Of a DNA stretch of 47,355 nucleotides, positions 39,911 to 46,908 are shown piece after piece. The notes beneath the pieces are model-generated. The model made no database searches and was not told where the DNA came from. It saw nothing but the letters and a program-made list of their open reading frames with translations. Made by a program: the position numbers and the translations under genes. Source of the stretch: an uncultured bacterium (GTDB taxonomy: Bacteria > Cyanobacteriota > Vampirovibrionia > Gastranaerophilales > Gastranaerophilaceae). The DNA is taken from positions 1 through 47,355 of the forward strand of contig CABUAQ010000003.1 of NCBI GenBank assembly GCA_902489575.1. Reading direction: 5' to 3'. Position 1 is the stretch's first letter; every line of letters begins with the position of its first letter.

Positions 39911-39940
39911 AACCCTTGGGCGGTTTTTCCCAAGAAGGTT
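39911..39940 (+). promoter_or_regulatory. Hairpin in the L6-L18 spacer
   Basis: CTTGGG (39915-39920) pairs with CCCAAG (39929-39934) around CGGTTTTT, extended by AACC/GGTT on the outside. The T run is in the loop, so it is not a terminator. Confidence 0.45.
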
Positions 39941-39962
39941 TGGGTAATGAAAGGATAAAAAA

Positions 39963-40331
39963 ATGATTAAACAAAAAGAAAGAAAACCATTGATTCAAAA
40001 AAGGCACAAATCAATCAGGCTAAAAGTTTCAGGAACTGCAGAGTTCCCTAGGCTGGCTGTATATAGAAGTACAAAACACATTTATGCACAGTTAATTGAT
40101 GATGTTAACCATGTAACATTAGCTGCTGCTTCATCAAATGATAAAGAGTTAAAAGAAAAATTAGCACATGGCGGCAACATTGAAGCTGCCAAAGTTGTAG
40201 GTGAAGCAATTGCTAATAAGGCTAAAAAAGCTGGTATTGAATGCGTTGTATTTGACCGTGGGGGATTTTTATATCATGGTAGAGTTGCCGCATTGGCAGA
40301 TGCCGCAAGAGAAGCTGGTTTGATGTTTTAA
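39963..40331 (+). CDS. rplR: 50S ribosomal protein L18
   Basis: A 122-residue protein binding 5S rRNA with L5 in the central protuberance. Recognised by RKPLIQKRHKSIRLKVSGT, FPRLAVYRSTKHIYAQLIDD and the C-terminal FDRGGFLYHGRVAALADAAR. The ATG follows AAAGGAT. It is the last gene of the cluster, and a strong terminator follows, so S5, L30, L15 and SecY must be encoded elsewhere. Confidence 0.97.
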   Translation: MIKQKERKPLIQKRHKSIRLKVSGTAEFPRLAVYRSTKHIYAQLIDDVNHVTLAAASSNDKELKEKLAHGGNIEAAKVVGEAIANKAKKAGIECVVFDRGGFLYHGRVAALADAAREAGLMF

Positions 40332-40350
40332 TTTGAATGTTTTAACAAGC

Positions 40351-40389
40351 AAAAAGGCGAAAGCTTATATTATAAGCTTTCGCCTTTTT
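40351..40389. terminator. Strong bidirectional terminator after L18
   Basis: AAAAAGGCGAAAGCTTATA (40351-40369) pairs perfectly with TATAAGCTTTCGCCTTTTT (40371-40389). It ends the ribosomal cluster and also trmFO on the minus strand. Confidence 0.93.
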
Positions 40390-40452
40390 AATATTACTTT
40401 TAACCGGACGATAAGAGTAAATAATAAGTATTATATAAAGTGGTATGTTTTA

Positions 40453-41757
40453 TCAGGATAAATAATTTTCTAATGATTTAACCGCCCTGTTAGCCATAAG
40501 TTCGCCTTTAAGTTTTTTATTTTTACGTTCTTTTTTAGGTAATTCAACAGGCGGTACAATTCCCCAGTTTGAGTTAATAGGCTGGAATCTGTCATGTTCA
40601 GGATTTGTAATGTAATGAGTTAAAGCTCCTAACATTGTATCAAGAGGTAGTTCTAAAAGAGGTTCATTTGATAGTAGTTTAGCCATGTTAATCCCGGCTA
40701 AAAGGCCTGAAGCTATTGATTCTGTGTAACCTTCTGTTCCTGTAATTTGTCCTGCGAAGAATAAATCTTTTCTTTCTCGGGTTTGAAGTGTAGGGTTAAG
40801 CAGATTTGGAGAATTTATAAATGTATTTCTATGCATTACTCCATATCTTACTATGCTGACGTTTTCTAACCCCGGTATGGCTTGTAAAAGTTCTTTTTGA
40901 GCTCCCCATTTTAGGTTTGTTTGAAATCCAACAAGATTATAAAGAGTTTTTGCTGAATTATCCTGGCGTAGTTGTACAACTGCATAATTTTTTTCACCTG
41001 TTCTTTTATCCACTAGTCCTACTGGTTTCATTGGACCAAACCTTAAAGTATCGACGCCGCGGGAAGCTAAGACTTCTATTGGCAGGCAGCTTTCAAAAAA
41101 TTTTGCACCTTTTTCAAAATCGTGCTGTTCAATTCGTGGAGCATGTGTCAGGATGTTGTAGAAGTTTTCATATTCTTTCTTATTCATCGGGCAATTTATG
41201 TATGATGCCTCTCCTTTATCATAGCGGATTGCCCAAAAAGCTTTGTCAAAATTTATACTGTCTTTTTCAACTATTGGTGCTATTGCATCAAAAAAATGCA
41301 GGTACTCGCTTTTTGTAAAATCTTTTATAGCATTGGTAAAAGCGCTGCTTGTCAGAGGTCCTGATGCAATAATTGCCGGTGTTTGCGGAATTTCTGTTAT
41401 CTCTTTTCTGATAAGCCTAATATTAGGGTTTTGTTCAATGTTTTCTGTTACAGTTTTAGAAAACAGATGTCTGTCTATTGCAAGGGCATTTCCTGCGGGA
41501 ACACGGCATATTTCAGCTATTTCAATGAGTTCTCCGCCAAGGATTTTCATTTCACGTTTCAGTAATCCGCTTCCATTTGTGATATCGTCTGAGCCAAGGC
41601 TATTTGAACAGACAAATTCTGCACAGTCTTGTGTTGTATGTGCCCCTGTTTTGACTTTTGGACGCATCTCATACAGATTAACTTTAAATCCTCGTTTTGC
41701 AAGTTGTAGTGCGGCTTCTGAACCTGCTAAACCTGCACCTATTACATTTACTTCCAT
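40453..41757 (-). CDS. trmFO: Folate-dependent tRNA (uracil-54-C5)-methyltransferase
   Basis: Makes ribothymidine at tRNA position 54 using methylenetetrahydrofolate and FADH2; cytoplasmic. The 434-residue protein starts with the FAD-binding VIGAGLAGSEAALQLAKRG. It carries the family-specific EMRPKVKTGAHTT, the FVCSNSLGSD cysteine loop and AGQITGTEGYTESIASGLLAG near the C-terminus. No good Shine-Dalgarno precedes the ATG. The gene stands alone and ends at the terminator shared with L18. Confidence 0.95.
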   Translation of the reverse strand: MEVNVIGAGLAGSEAALQLAKRGFKVNLYEMRPKVKTGAHTTQDCAEFVCSNSLGSDDITNGSGLLKREMKILGGELIEIAEICRVPAGNALAIDRHLFSKTVTENIEQNPNIRLIRKEITEIPQTPAIIASGPLTSSAFTNAIKDFTKSEYLHFFDAIAPIVEKDSINFDKAFWAIRYDKGEASYINCPMNKKEYENFYNILTHAPRIEQHDFEKGAKFFESCLPIEVLASRGVDTLRFGPMKPVGLVDKRTGEKNYAVVQLRQDNSAKTLYNLVGFQTNLKWGAQKELLQAIPGLENVSIVRYGVMHRNTFINSPNLLNPTLQTRERKDLFFAGQITGTEGYTESIASGLLAGINMAKLLSNEPLLELPLDTMLGALTHYITNPEHDRFQPINSNWGIVPPVELPKKERKNKKLKGELMANRAVKSLENYLS

Positions 41758-41844
41758 TTCTGTAGTTTATACAAGATATAACACGGTGTCAAACTCTATT
41801 TATGAACTAATGTTACAGAAATGTTATAAATGTAGTAAAAGCTA

Positions 41845-41873
41845 TTGCTATTTATGTAATGATTAAGTATAAT
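41845..41873 (+). promoter_or_regulatory. Promoter of the 41997 gene
   Basis: TTGCTA (41845-41850), a 17-nt spacer and a perfect TATAAT (41868-41873). The leader of about 117 nt begins with an ACACT/AGTGT inverted repeat near 41880; nothing else is recognisable in it. Confidence 0.75.
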
Positions 41874-41996
41874 AAGTACACTTGTTCGAGAGTGTTACTA
41901 ATGTAAAACTTTTGAAACATTACCCGAAAAGATAGCAATTGTAGGCGAGTTGTTGTTTTTTTTATTGTGTAGTAGATTGTGGAAATTATAGGGATT

Positions 41997-44084
41997 ATGT
42001 CAGTAAAGCCAATTATACCAAGTATAGACTCAAGTAATAATAATGCAAATAAATCAAAAATGGGAAATATAGCACAAGTTCATCAAGTGCAATATCCGGT
42101 AAAATCTGTACAAACGAAACAGGTATCTTTCCAGGGGGGGACTAATCCTATTGTAGGTTTGATGGATTTTATAGAAGCCGGTGGTTATGCTGCAGCATTT
42201 ATTATTCAAGATGGTTTAGGTTTTATTGCTCCCCGTGTTGGTAAAGGTCTTGTTCGTGGCGGTAAAAAGAAAAAAGATGAAGAAGGTAATGATATTCTTG
42301 ACAAGAATGGGAAGCCTAAGCGAGAGTTGAACTGGGCGTATGCCAGAAAAGAAGGTATCCGCGAGCTTGTAACAGGTCCAAGTGCGTTTGTTATTCCTTA
42401 TTTTATGCTCAAGTTTATTAACAAAAAATTTGGCGCTGGTAATAATGTTAAATTAAATTATATTGATAGTTTTGGTAATTCATTCACAAATTATGCAAAA
42501 GATAATTTAAATGCTATACAGAATGGAACAGCTGATAAGGCAGGTTTCTATAATGAAGTGTTCAAAGATACGATAAGGAAAAGTTTTAATACGGTTCTTC
42601 CTGCATCAGAACAAATGTCAGATGCAGAAATTAATCAAATAGCAAAAGACTTTACCGAAAAACAACTTAAAATTGAAGCAATTCAAGCTGATAAATCACT
42701 TAATAAAAAAGCCCGTAATGCAAGAATTGCAGAAATAGGCACTGTTGAAGATGCATTTATGAAGTTAAAGAAAAGTAAAATCGGCGGTACAGTCGATGAA
42801 CTTTCTGTACAAATTACATCTTCAAATGGTAAATTAAAGGGCGGCAGCATTGGTGAATTGTTATCATCAATGAATGATTATTTTGGGGATGCTGTAAAAA
42901 ATGTTAAAAGTGCACTTAAAGATAATATGTCGGCTAAACAGATAGAAGAAGCTGTTCAAAGTTTCTCAAGACGCAGAATGGGTTCAAGAATACTTACTAA
43001 CCTTGGTATTTTTGCAACAGTAGCGGCAGCTTATACACAAATCCCAAAACTTTACAATATGGGAACTAACGGTAAAAACCCTGCTTTAGCAAATGATGAG
43101 GAAGATACCCCATCTAAGGTTGCTGATTCTGCAGGAACTGCTGCAGGGCAAAAAACTGAACAAGGCAAGCAGGTTCCGTTTACCGGAATGGGAAGTTTCT
43201 TGGAAAAAACCGGGCAAAAAGTGTTTAATAATAAGACTGCAAAATCCGTTTCTGATATCTTTGAATTAAATGGACCAATTATATCAGGGGCTGCAATGCC
43301 GGTATTGTTGTACGGTTTCTGTATTCCTCCAAGATTACAGCATGCTCAGGATAAATATGATTACGGAGAAATCGTTGTACGTGATATGACAGCATTTACA
43401 GCATTGTTATTCGGGGCGAAAGCTCTTGCAAGATTATTTTCTGACGGATTTACAAAAATTACAGGTCTTGCCTTGAACAAAAAGAATTTAGATGGCAGAA
43501 ACATATTCCAGAAAATCGGAGATTACTTAAATCCGCATGATGCAAGACATAGTGTTTTGACTACTAAACAATTGAATTCAAAATATACAAATCTTCAAGA
43601 TTATAAAAACGGTGTTGCAGGTTTTATGGAATTCATCGAAGGCAGCGGCGGTGATGTTAAGAAAGCGTTTGCTAAAGATAAAAACGTTAAGGATGTTATT
43701 GGTAAGATCCTGAATGATTTTAACGGTAAATCTTATGCTGATGCTACATCTTCTGAAATTAAGAATGCTTTGATTTTGGCAGATAAACAGAAATCAGGTT
43801 TTATGAAACAGTTTTATAAATTGTTCGAATCTGAAAATGGTTTGTTGAGAGCTGCTAAGACATGTAACTCAACATTTGGTTTCTTATCAACATTAGCTAT
43901 TGTACCTGGTTTGATTATCTGGCTGACTGATGTTTGTGAAAAAATGACAGAAAAAAGAACTAAAAAAGATTTAGCAAATGCTCAAAGTACTGGAAATACG
44001 AAAAAAGCGGAAATAGCTGCCAGACATTTGGCGACTCATACTCCGTCTATGGCAGGATTTTTGGGAAATAGAAAAGTTTCATAA
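41997..44084 (+). CDS. Large lineage-type membrane protein with VSFQGG motif
   Basis: A 695-residue protein. The N-terminal 40 residues are Asn/Ser/Gln-rich, then comes TKQVSFQGGTNP with the F-x-G motif at residues 45-47. Several hydrophobic segments are spread through the rest (near 55-75, 126-145, 330-350, 430-450, 465-480 and 640-660), separated by charged helical regions, including a KKKKDEEGND loop. It is likely a multi-spanning or peripheral membrane protein of unknown function; the layout resembles the 9571 gene product. ATG 41997 (MSVKPIIPS) is chosen; an in-frame GTG at 41979 is possible. Both have weak ribosome binding sites. Confidence 0.7.
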   Translation: MSVKPIIPSIDSSNNNANKSKMGNIAQVHQVQYPVKSVQTKQVSFQGGTNPIVGLMDFIEAGGYAAAFIIQDGLGFIAPRVGKGLVRGGKKKKDEEGNDILDKNGKPKRELNWAYARKEGIRELVTGPSAFVIPYFMLKFINKKFGAGNNVKLNYIDSFGNSFTNYAKDNLNAIQNGTADKAGFYNEVFKDTIRKSFNTVLPASEQMSDAEINQIAKDFTEKQLKIEAIQADKSLNKKARNARIAEIGTVEDAFMKLKKSKIGGTVDELSVQITSSNGKLKGGSIGELLSSMNDYFGDAVKNVKSALKDNMSAKQIEEAVQSFSRRRMGSRILTNLGIFATVAAAYTQIPKLYNMGTNGKNPALANDEEDTPSKVADSAGTAAGQKTEQGKQVPFTGMGSFLEKTGQKVFNNKTAKSVSDIFELNGPIISGAAMPVLLYGFCIPPRLQHAQDKYDYGEIVVRDMTAFTALLFGAKALARLFSDGFTKITGLALNKKNLDGRNIFQKIGDYLNPHDARHSVLTTKQLNSKYTNLQDYKNGVAGFMEFIEGSGGDVKKAFAKDKNVKDVIGKILNDFNGKSYADATSSEIKNALILADKQKSGFMKQFYKLFESENGLLRAAKTCNSTFGFLSTLAIVPGLIIWLTDVCEKMTEKRTKKDLANAQSTGNTKKAEIAARHLATHTPSMAGFLGNRKVS

Positions 44085-44096
44085 TAAAACTTATAT

Positions 44097-44133
44097 AAAT
44101 GGCGCTCAACTTATTGAGTTGAGCGCCATTTTT
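44097..44133. terminator. Bidirectional terminator between the 41997 gene and the DUF1858 gene
   Basis: AAATGGCGCTCAAC pairs with GTTGAGCGCCATTT, with A-rich and T-rich flanks; a near-perfect 14-bp stem. Confidence 0.92.
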
Positions 44134-44147
44134 ATAATGACAAAACC

Positions 44148-44363
44148 TTAAGCTTGTTCAGATGCTTCAATTACTGCATTAATATCAGCAACCATAGCAT
44201 CAGGGTCATAACCATGAACTTTTGCTCCTGCTTCTAAGTTTTCGTATCTTGCAGCAGCACATCCTAAGCAGCCCAAACCGTATTTATGAAATATTTCGAT
44301 ACTTTCAGGATGTTTCTGAGCTATTTCTAAAATATTCATATCTTTTGTAACTTTTTCCGCCAT
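44148..44363 (-). CDS. DUF1858-domain protein (redox disulfide type)
   Basis: A 71-residue protein made of a single DUF1858 domain: VTKDMNILEIAQKHPESIEI, then FHKYGLGCLGCAAARYENLE. The CxxC pair is the mark of the 'hybrid-cluster-protein-associated redox disulfide' form, often found with nitrosative-stress or iron-sulfur proteins. No hybrid cluster gene is nearby. The ATG follows AAAAAGGAGATAAT, a strong site. A redox role is inferred from the family. Confidence 0.88.
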   Translation of the reverse strand: MAEKVTKDMNILEIAQKHPESIEIFHKYGLGCLGCAAARYENLEAGAKVHGYDPDAMVADINAVIEASEQA

Positions 44364-44435
44364 ATTATTATCTCCTTTTTGACTTTTTCCAATCTATCCT
44401 TAAAAATATTATACATAAAAAAAGAAGGATGTGTA

Positions 44436-44603
44436 ATGATGGAATTATTGAAGTTTTTTATTAAAGATGAAGTTCCTGCAGTAGGTCTGTCCAGATTTAA
44501 AGAGAAAAAAGACAGATATTGTGGCTATTATGAACAACCAAAGCTGCGTATTAATCGACCTGTGTTTAAACCTAATTATAGTAATAATTTCTTTTTATTG
44601 TAA
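44436..44603 (+). CDS. Small protein of 55 residues
   Basis: Starts MMELLKFFIKDEVPAVGLSR and continues with charged and Tyr/Pro-rich sequence to NYSNNFFLL at the end. The AAGGA 6 nt before the double ATG is good. There is no membrane helix or known motif. A short length and no recognised relatives keep confidence moderate. Confidence 0.5.
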   Translation: MMELLKFFIKDEVPAVGLSRFKEKKDRYCGYYEQPKLRINRPVFKPNYSNNFFLL

Positions 44604-44641
44604 TGTTTCTTAATAAATAAATGAAATATGGCAATTTTTGT

Positions 44642-44669
44642 TTGACAATATACTTTAATAAATTATAAG
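44642..44669 (+). promoter_or_regulatory. Promoter of the 44693 gene
   Basis: A consensus TTGACA (44642-44647), a 16-nt spacer and TATAAG (44664-44669), with RNA start near 44676. It supports expression of the 76-residue gene. Confidence 0.65.
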
Positions 44670-44692
44670 GGAAAAATTGGGGACGGATTGCC

Positions 44693-44923
44693 ATGGGCGT
44701 GAATTTTTTAGGAAAAATATTAGGTGTAAATACTTCCGCAGTTAATTCTGGTGCAGTAGTTGGTGCATCTCGCGGTATTGATAAGAGTTTTATATCAAAA
44801 CCGTATGCACAGGTTAAAACACCGAATGCTCCAAAATTAACAGATTCTGTACCTACAAAACATGCTGACGGGACTCCATTCTGGTCTGATTATGTAACTC
44901 CGAATAATGTTTGGGTTGCTTAG
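44693..44923 (+). CDS. Small lineage-type protein, VNFLGK N-terminus
   Basis: A 76-residue protein starting MGVNFLGKILGVNTSAVNSG, with the F-x-G motif at residues 5-7. It is rich in Val, Ala, Ser and Pro and ends with GTPFWSDYVTPNNVWVA. A good promoter and GGGGACGG before the ATG support it. It overlaps the convergent gene on the other strand by 4 bp. Function unknown. Confidence 0.65.
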   Translation: MGVNFLGKILGVNTSAVNSGAVVGASRGIDKSFISKPYAQVKTPNAPKLTDSVPTKHADGTPFWSDYVTPNNVWVA

Positions 44924-45123
44924 CAAATTAAGTCCAGCCGGTTTCCTTTATATGAGTTTGAAATATCAGGGTGGAACGGATTATACTTTGATGAATTCTT
45001 CATTTGGTTAATAAAATCGAATGAAGAATTCTGTGTATTTTTTGACTTATGTGTTTCAAAAAGTTGCACAGGTTGAATATTATAAGTGTAATGGTATTTT
45101 ATTTCATCAACAGAATTCAACAT
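44920..45123 (-). CDS. Possible small protein with internal hairpin
   Basis: A 67-residue frame (MLNSVDEIKYHYTYNIQPVQ start) preceded by GAGAG 7 nt from the ATG. It is hydrophilic, without motifs. Its coding DNA contains a 12-bp perfect inverted repeat (44993-45004 with 45020-45031), which is unusual inside a gene. This raises the possibility that the locus is a hairpin RNA or terminator region rather than a gene. Confidence 0.4.
   Translation of the reverse strand: MLNSVDEIKYHYTYNIQPVQLFETHKSKNTQNSSFDFINQMKNSSKYNPFHPDISNSYKGNRLDLIC
44993..45031. repeat. 12-bp perfect inverted repeat
   Basis: GAATTCTTCATT (44993-45004) and AATGAAGAATTC (45020-45031) flank 15 bp. It lacks a T run, so it is not a classic terminator. 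Confidence 0.7.
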
Positions 45124-45279
45124 AATCATTCTCTCATATTAATAAAAATTTTTGGGTTTAACTAATTTCAAAGAAGAACGAATTTGTTACAATTTTAATA
45201 TTTAACATTTTTTGTTTTTCAGGATGTATAGTAACTGCATCTTAATCTGTCAAATAGTTATTAATGTTAGGAGAACACA

Positions 45280-45795
45280 CTATTGATCACTTTCGTGGTG
45301 TTCGTTATCTTTCATTAACTTAGCAAAATCAGACGGTTTAATACTTTGGACAAAGTTTTTAAATTCTTCAGCTTCTTGAGCATCTTTAGCACTATCAGTT
45401 GAAACAGAACCGTTAGATAAAACATTTGCAGTCACATATATAGGAGCTTCAATCCTAATTGCTACGGCAATAGCATCAGATGGACGGGAATCAATTTCTA
45501 TTTCGTTGCCATCTTTGTCTTCAAGAAAAATAGTAGCGAAGTAGGTTTCTTTTTCTACATCATTAATTTCAACCTTAGTAATTTTATAACCGGTTTTGTC
45601 AATAATACTTATAATCAAATCGTGAGTCATAGGACGTGTAACGGACAGATTTTCTATTTTCCTGATAATTGAACTGGCTTCAGCAGAGCCAATCCAAATA
45701 GGAAGAGCTCGTCTGTTTTCTTTATCATGAAGAACAACAATTGGTGAGCCTGTTCTTGTATCAAGTGCAATACCCATAACTTTCATTTCAATCAT
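45280..45795 (-). CDS. Bifunctional nuclease (BFN/DUF151) family protein
   Basis: A 171-residue protein. The DUF151 core spans residues 5-125: GIALDTRTGSPIVVLHDKE, LPIWIGSAEASSI, then TYFATIFLE and the diagnostic DSRPSDAIAVAIRIEAPIYV. Family members include plant and bacterial bifunctional nucleases, and Thermotoga and mycobacterial proteins of unsettled function. The last 45 residues are an acidic extension ending in NEHHESDQ. The ATG follows GCGAGG. It stands alone; a role in nucleic-acid metabolism is suggested only by the family. Confidence 0.9.
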   Translation of the reverse strand: MIEMKVMGIALDTRTGSPIVVLHDKENRRALPIWIGSAEASSIIRKIENLSVTRPMTHDLIISIIDKTGYKITKVEINDVEKETYFATIFLEDKDGNEIEIDSRPSDAIAVAIRIEAPIYVTANVLSNGSVSTDSAKDAQEAEEFKNFVQSIKPSDFAKLMKDNEHHESDQ

Positions 45796-45870
45796 AAATA
45801 CCTCGCTTATATAAAAGTATTATAACCGATAAAAAAAATTTTTAAATATCTTTTCAAATAAAAATATTTG

Positions 45871-45879
45871 TGTTAGAAT
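45871..45879 (+). promoter_or_regulatory. Extended -10 promoter of tRNA-Ser
   Basis: TGTTAGAAT (TGn-TAGAAT), with TTTTCA 17 nt upstream (45851-45856). RNA would start near 45886, about 37 nt before the tRNA. Confidence 0.5.
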
Positions 45880-45922
45880 AAAAAATGTAATCGAATCAGT
45901 ATGTATAAGGTTATGTTGCCGT

Positions 45923-46011
45923 GGAAAAGTGGCCGAGTGGCTTAAGGCGGCACCCTGCTAAGGTGTTGTATGGGGTTACCTGTACCGTGGGTTCAAATCC
46001 CACCTTTTCCG
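45923..46011 (+). tRNA. tRNA-Ser (anticodon GCU)
   Basis: A complete 89-nt class II tRNA. The acceptor stem GGAAAAG pairs with CTTTTCC, with discriminator G46011. The D arm contains GGCCGAGTGGCTTAAGGC. The anticodon stem CACC/GGTG encloses CTGCTAA with anticodon GCT, for AGC/AGU codons. A long variable arm (TGTATGGGGTTACCTGTA region) and the T loop GTTCAAATC complete it. CCA is not encoded and must be added by a CCA-adding enzyme. Confidence 0.97.
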
Positions 46012-46054
46012 TTTTTTAGTCCATAAACTGAGAATCAGTGAAGATAGACTTTTC

Positions 46055-46081
46055 AAAAACCGCCTGCTGTGGGCGGTTTTT
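46055..46081. terminator. Terminator after tRNA-Ser
   Basis: AAAAACCGCC (46055-46064) pairs with GGCGGTTTTT (46072-46081) around TGCTGTG, with a T run at the end. Confidence 0.85.
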
Positions 46082-46224
46082 GTTATGCTAAAATATTTAG
46101 AGAATTTTTCAAGCCTTGTTTTGAGGAATTTCTATTAAATTACAGCCAAAATTCTCTTTTTGAAATTTCAAAGGTGCAGATTGGATATGTTAATGGTATA
46201 TTTGAGCAAAAAAGTGAGATTAGT

Positions 46225-46725
46225 ATGAAAAAGTTTTTATTTTCTGTTGGTTTAGCATTAACCATAGCTATCAGTGTTTCAAACATTTCATTTGCAGAGG
46301 AGCTTCAATATTACGATATAAAACCGGCAAATGAACAACAAACGACAGTAAAACGTTGTCCTTGTAAAAAGCATTTTGTGGAACACTTAGGACTTACAAA
46401 TGAACAGGTTAAATTTTTTGATGCGAATAGAAAAGCCCAAGAAAAAGAATTAAAGCCTGTTAATGCTAAAATCAGAGCAAATTATAAACAAATAAAAGAA
46501 ATAAAATCTTCCGATTTGGCAGACGATAAAAAACAAGAAAAAATCAGTAAACTTAAAGACGATAATACCAAACTTAAAGAAAAATCTGCAAATATAAAAG
46601 AAAAATATAATGAAAAATTTGAAAAGTCATTAACAGACGAGCAGTTAAAAACTTTAGAGTATATGCGACAATTAAAGAAACAAGGAAAATCCTGCTGTCC
46701 ATGCGGTAAAAACCGTTATTACTAA
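46225..46725 (+). CDS. Exported Spy/CpxP-like protein with Cys clusters
   Basis: A 166-residue protein with a cleavable signal (MKKFLFSVGLALTIAISVSN, then ISFA, cut before EE at 25). The mature part is almost all helix, Lys/Glu-rich, with two LTxxQ-type motifs (LGLTNEQ at 55-61 and SLTDEQ near 137). These motifs mark the periplasmic Spy/CpxP/ZraP chaperone and metal-stress family. Two Cys clusters, CPC at 45-47 and CCPC at 157-160, flank the helices and could bind metal or form disulfides. The frame is open far upstream, but the signal peptide fixes the start at 46225. The ribosome binding site (GTGAG) is weak. Confidence 0.8.
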   Translation: MKKFLFSVGLALTIAISVSNISFAEELQYYDIKPANEQQTTVKRCPCKKHFVEHLGLTNEQVKFFDANRKAQEKELKPVNAKIRANYKQIKEIKSSDLADDKKQEKISKLKDDNTKLKEKSANIKEKYNEKFEKSLTDEQLKTLEYMRQLKKQGKSCCPCGKNRYY

Positions 46726-46850
46726 TCAATATTTTCTAATATGGTTCCCACAAGCTTTTTATGTTGATTGTGTTTAAAACCTTTCGGATATTGCATACTA
46801 AATTCAACATTTAATACTTTTTGGTAGTCTGTAGGTTTGATTCCATCCAA
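46722..46850 (-). pseudogene. 42-codon gene remnant or very small gene
   Basis: On the minus strand an open frame begins with a TTG and reads MDGIKPTDYQKVLNVEFSMQ, then YPKGFKHNQHKKLVGTILENID. It starts just after in-frame sequence that ends in TAA and lacks a convincing ribosome binding site, so it looks like the C-terminus of a decayed larger gene. It overlaps the end of the Spy-like gene by 4 bp. Confidence 0.4.
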
Positions 46851-46908
46851 CAGAAACCTAAATTAATATTCTTAGTATTTTTTCATTTTTATTTCATATT
46901 TTAAAATC

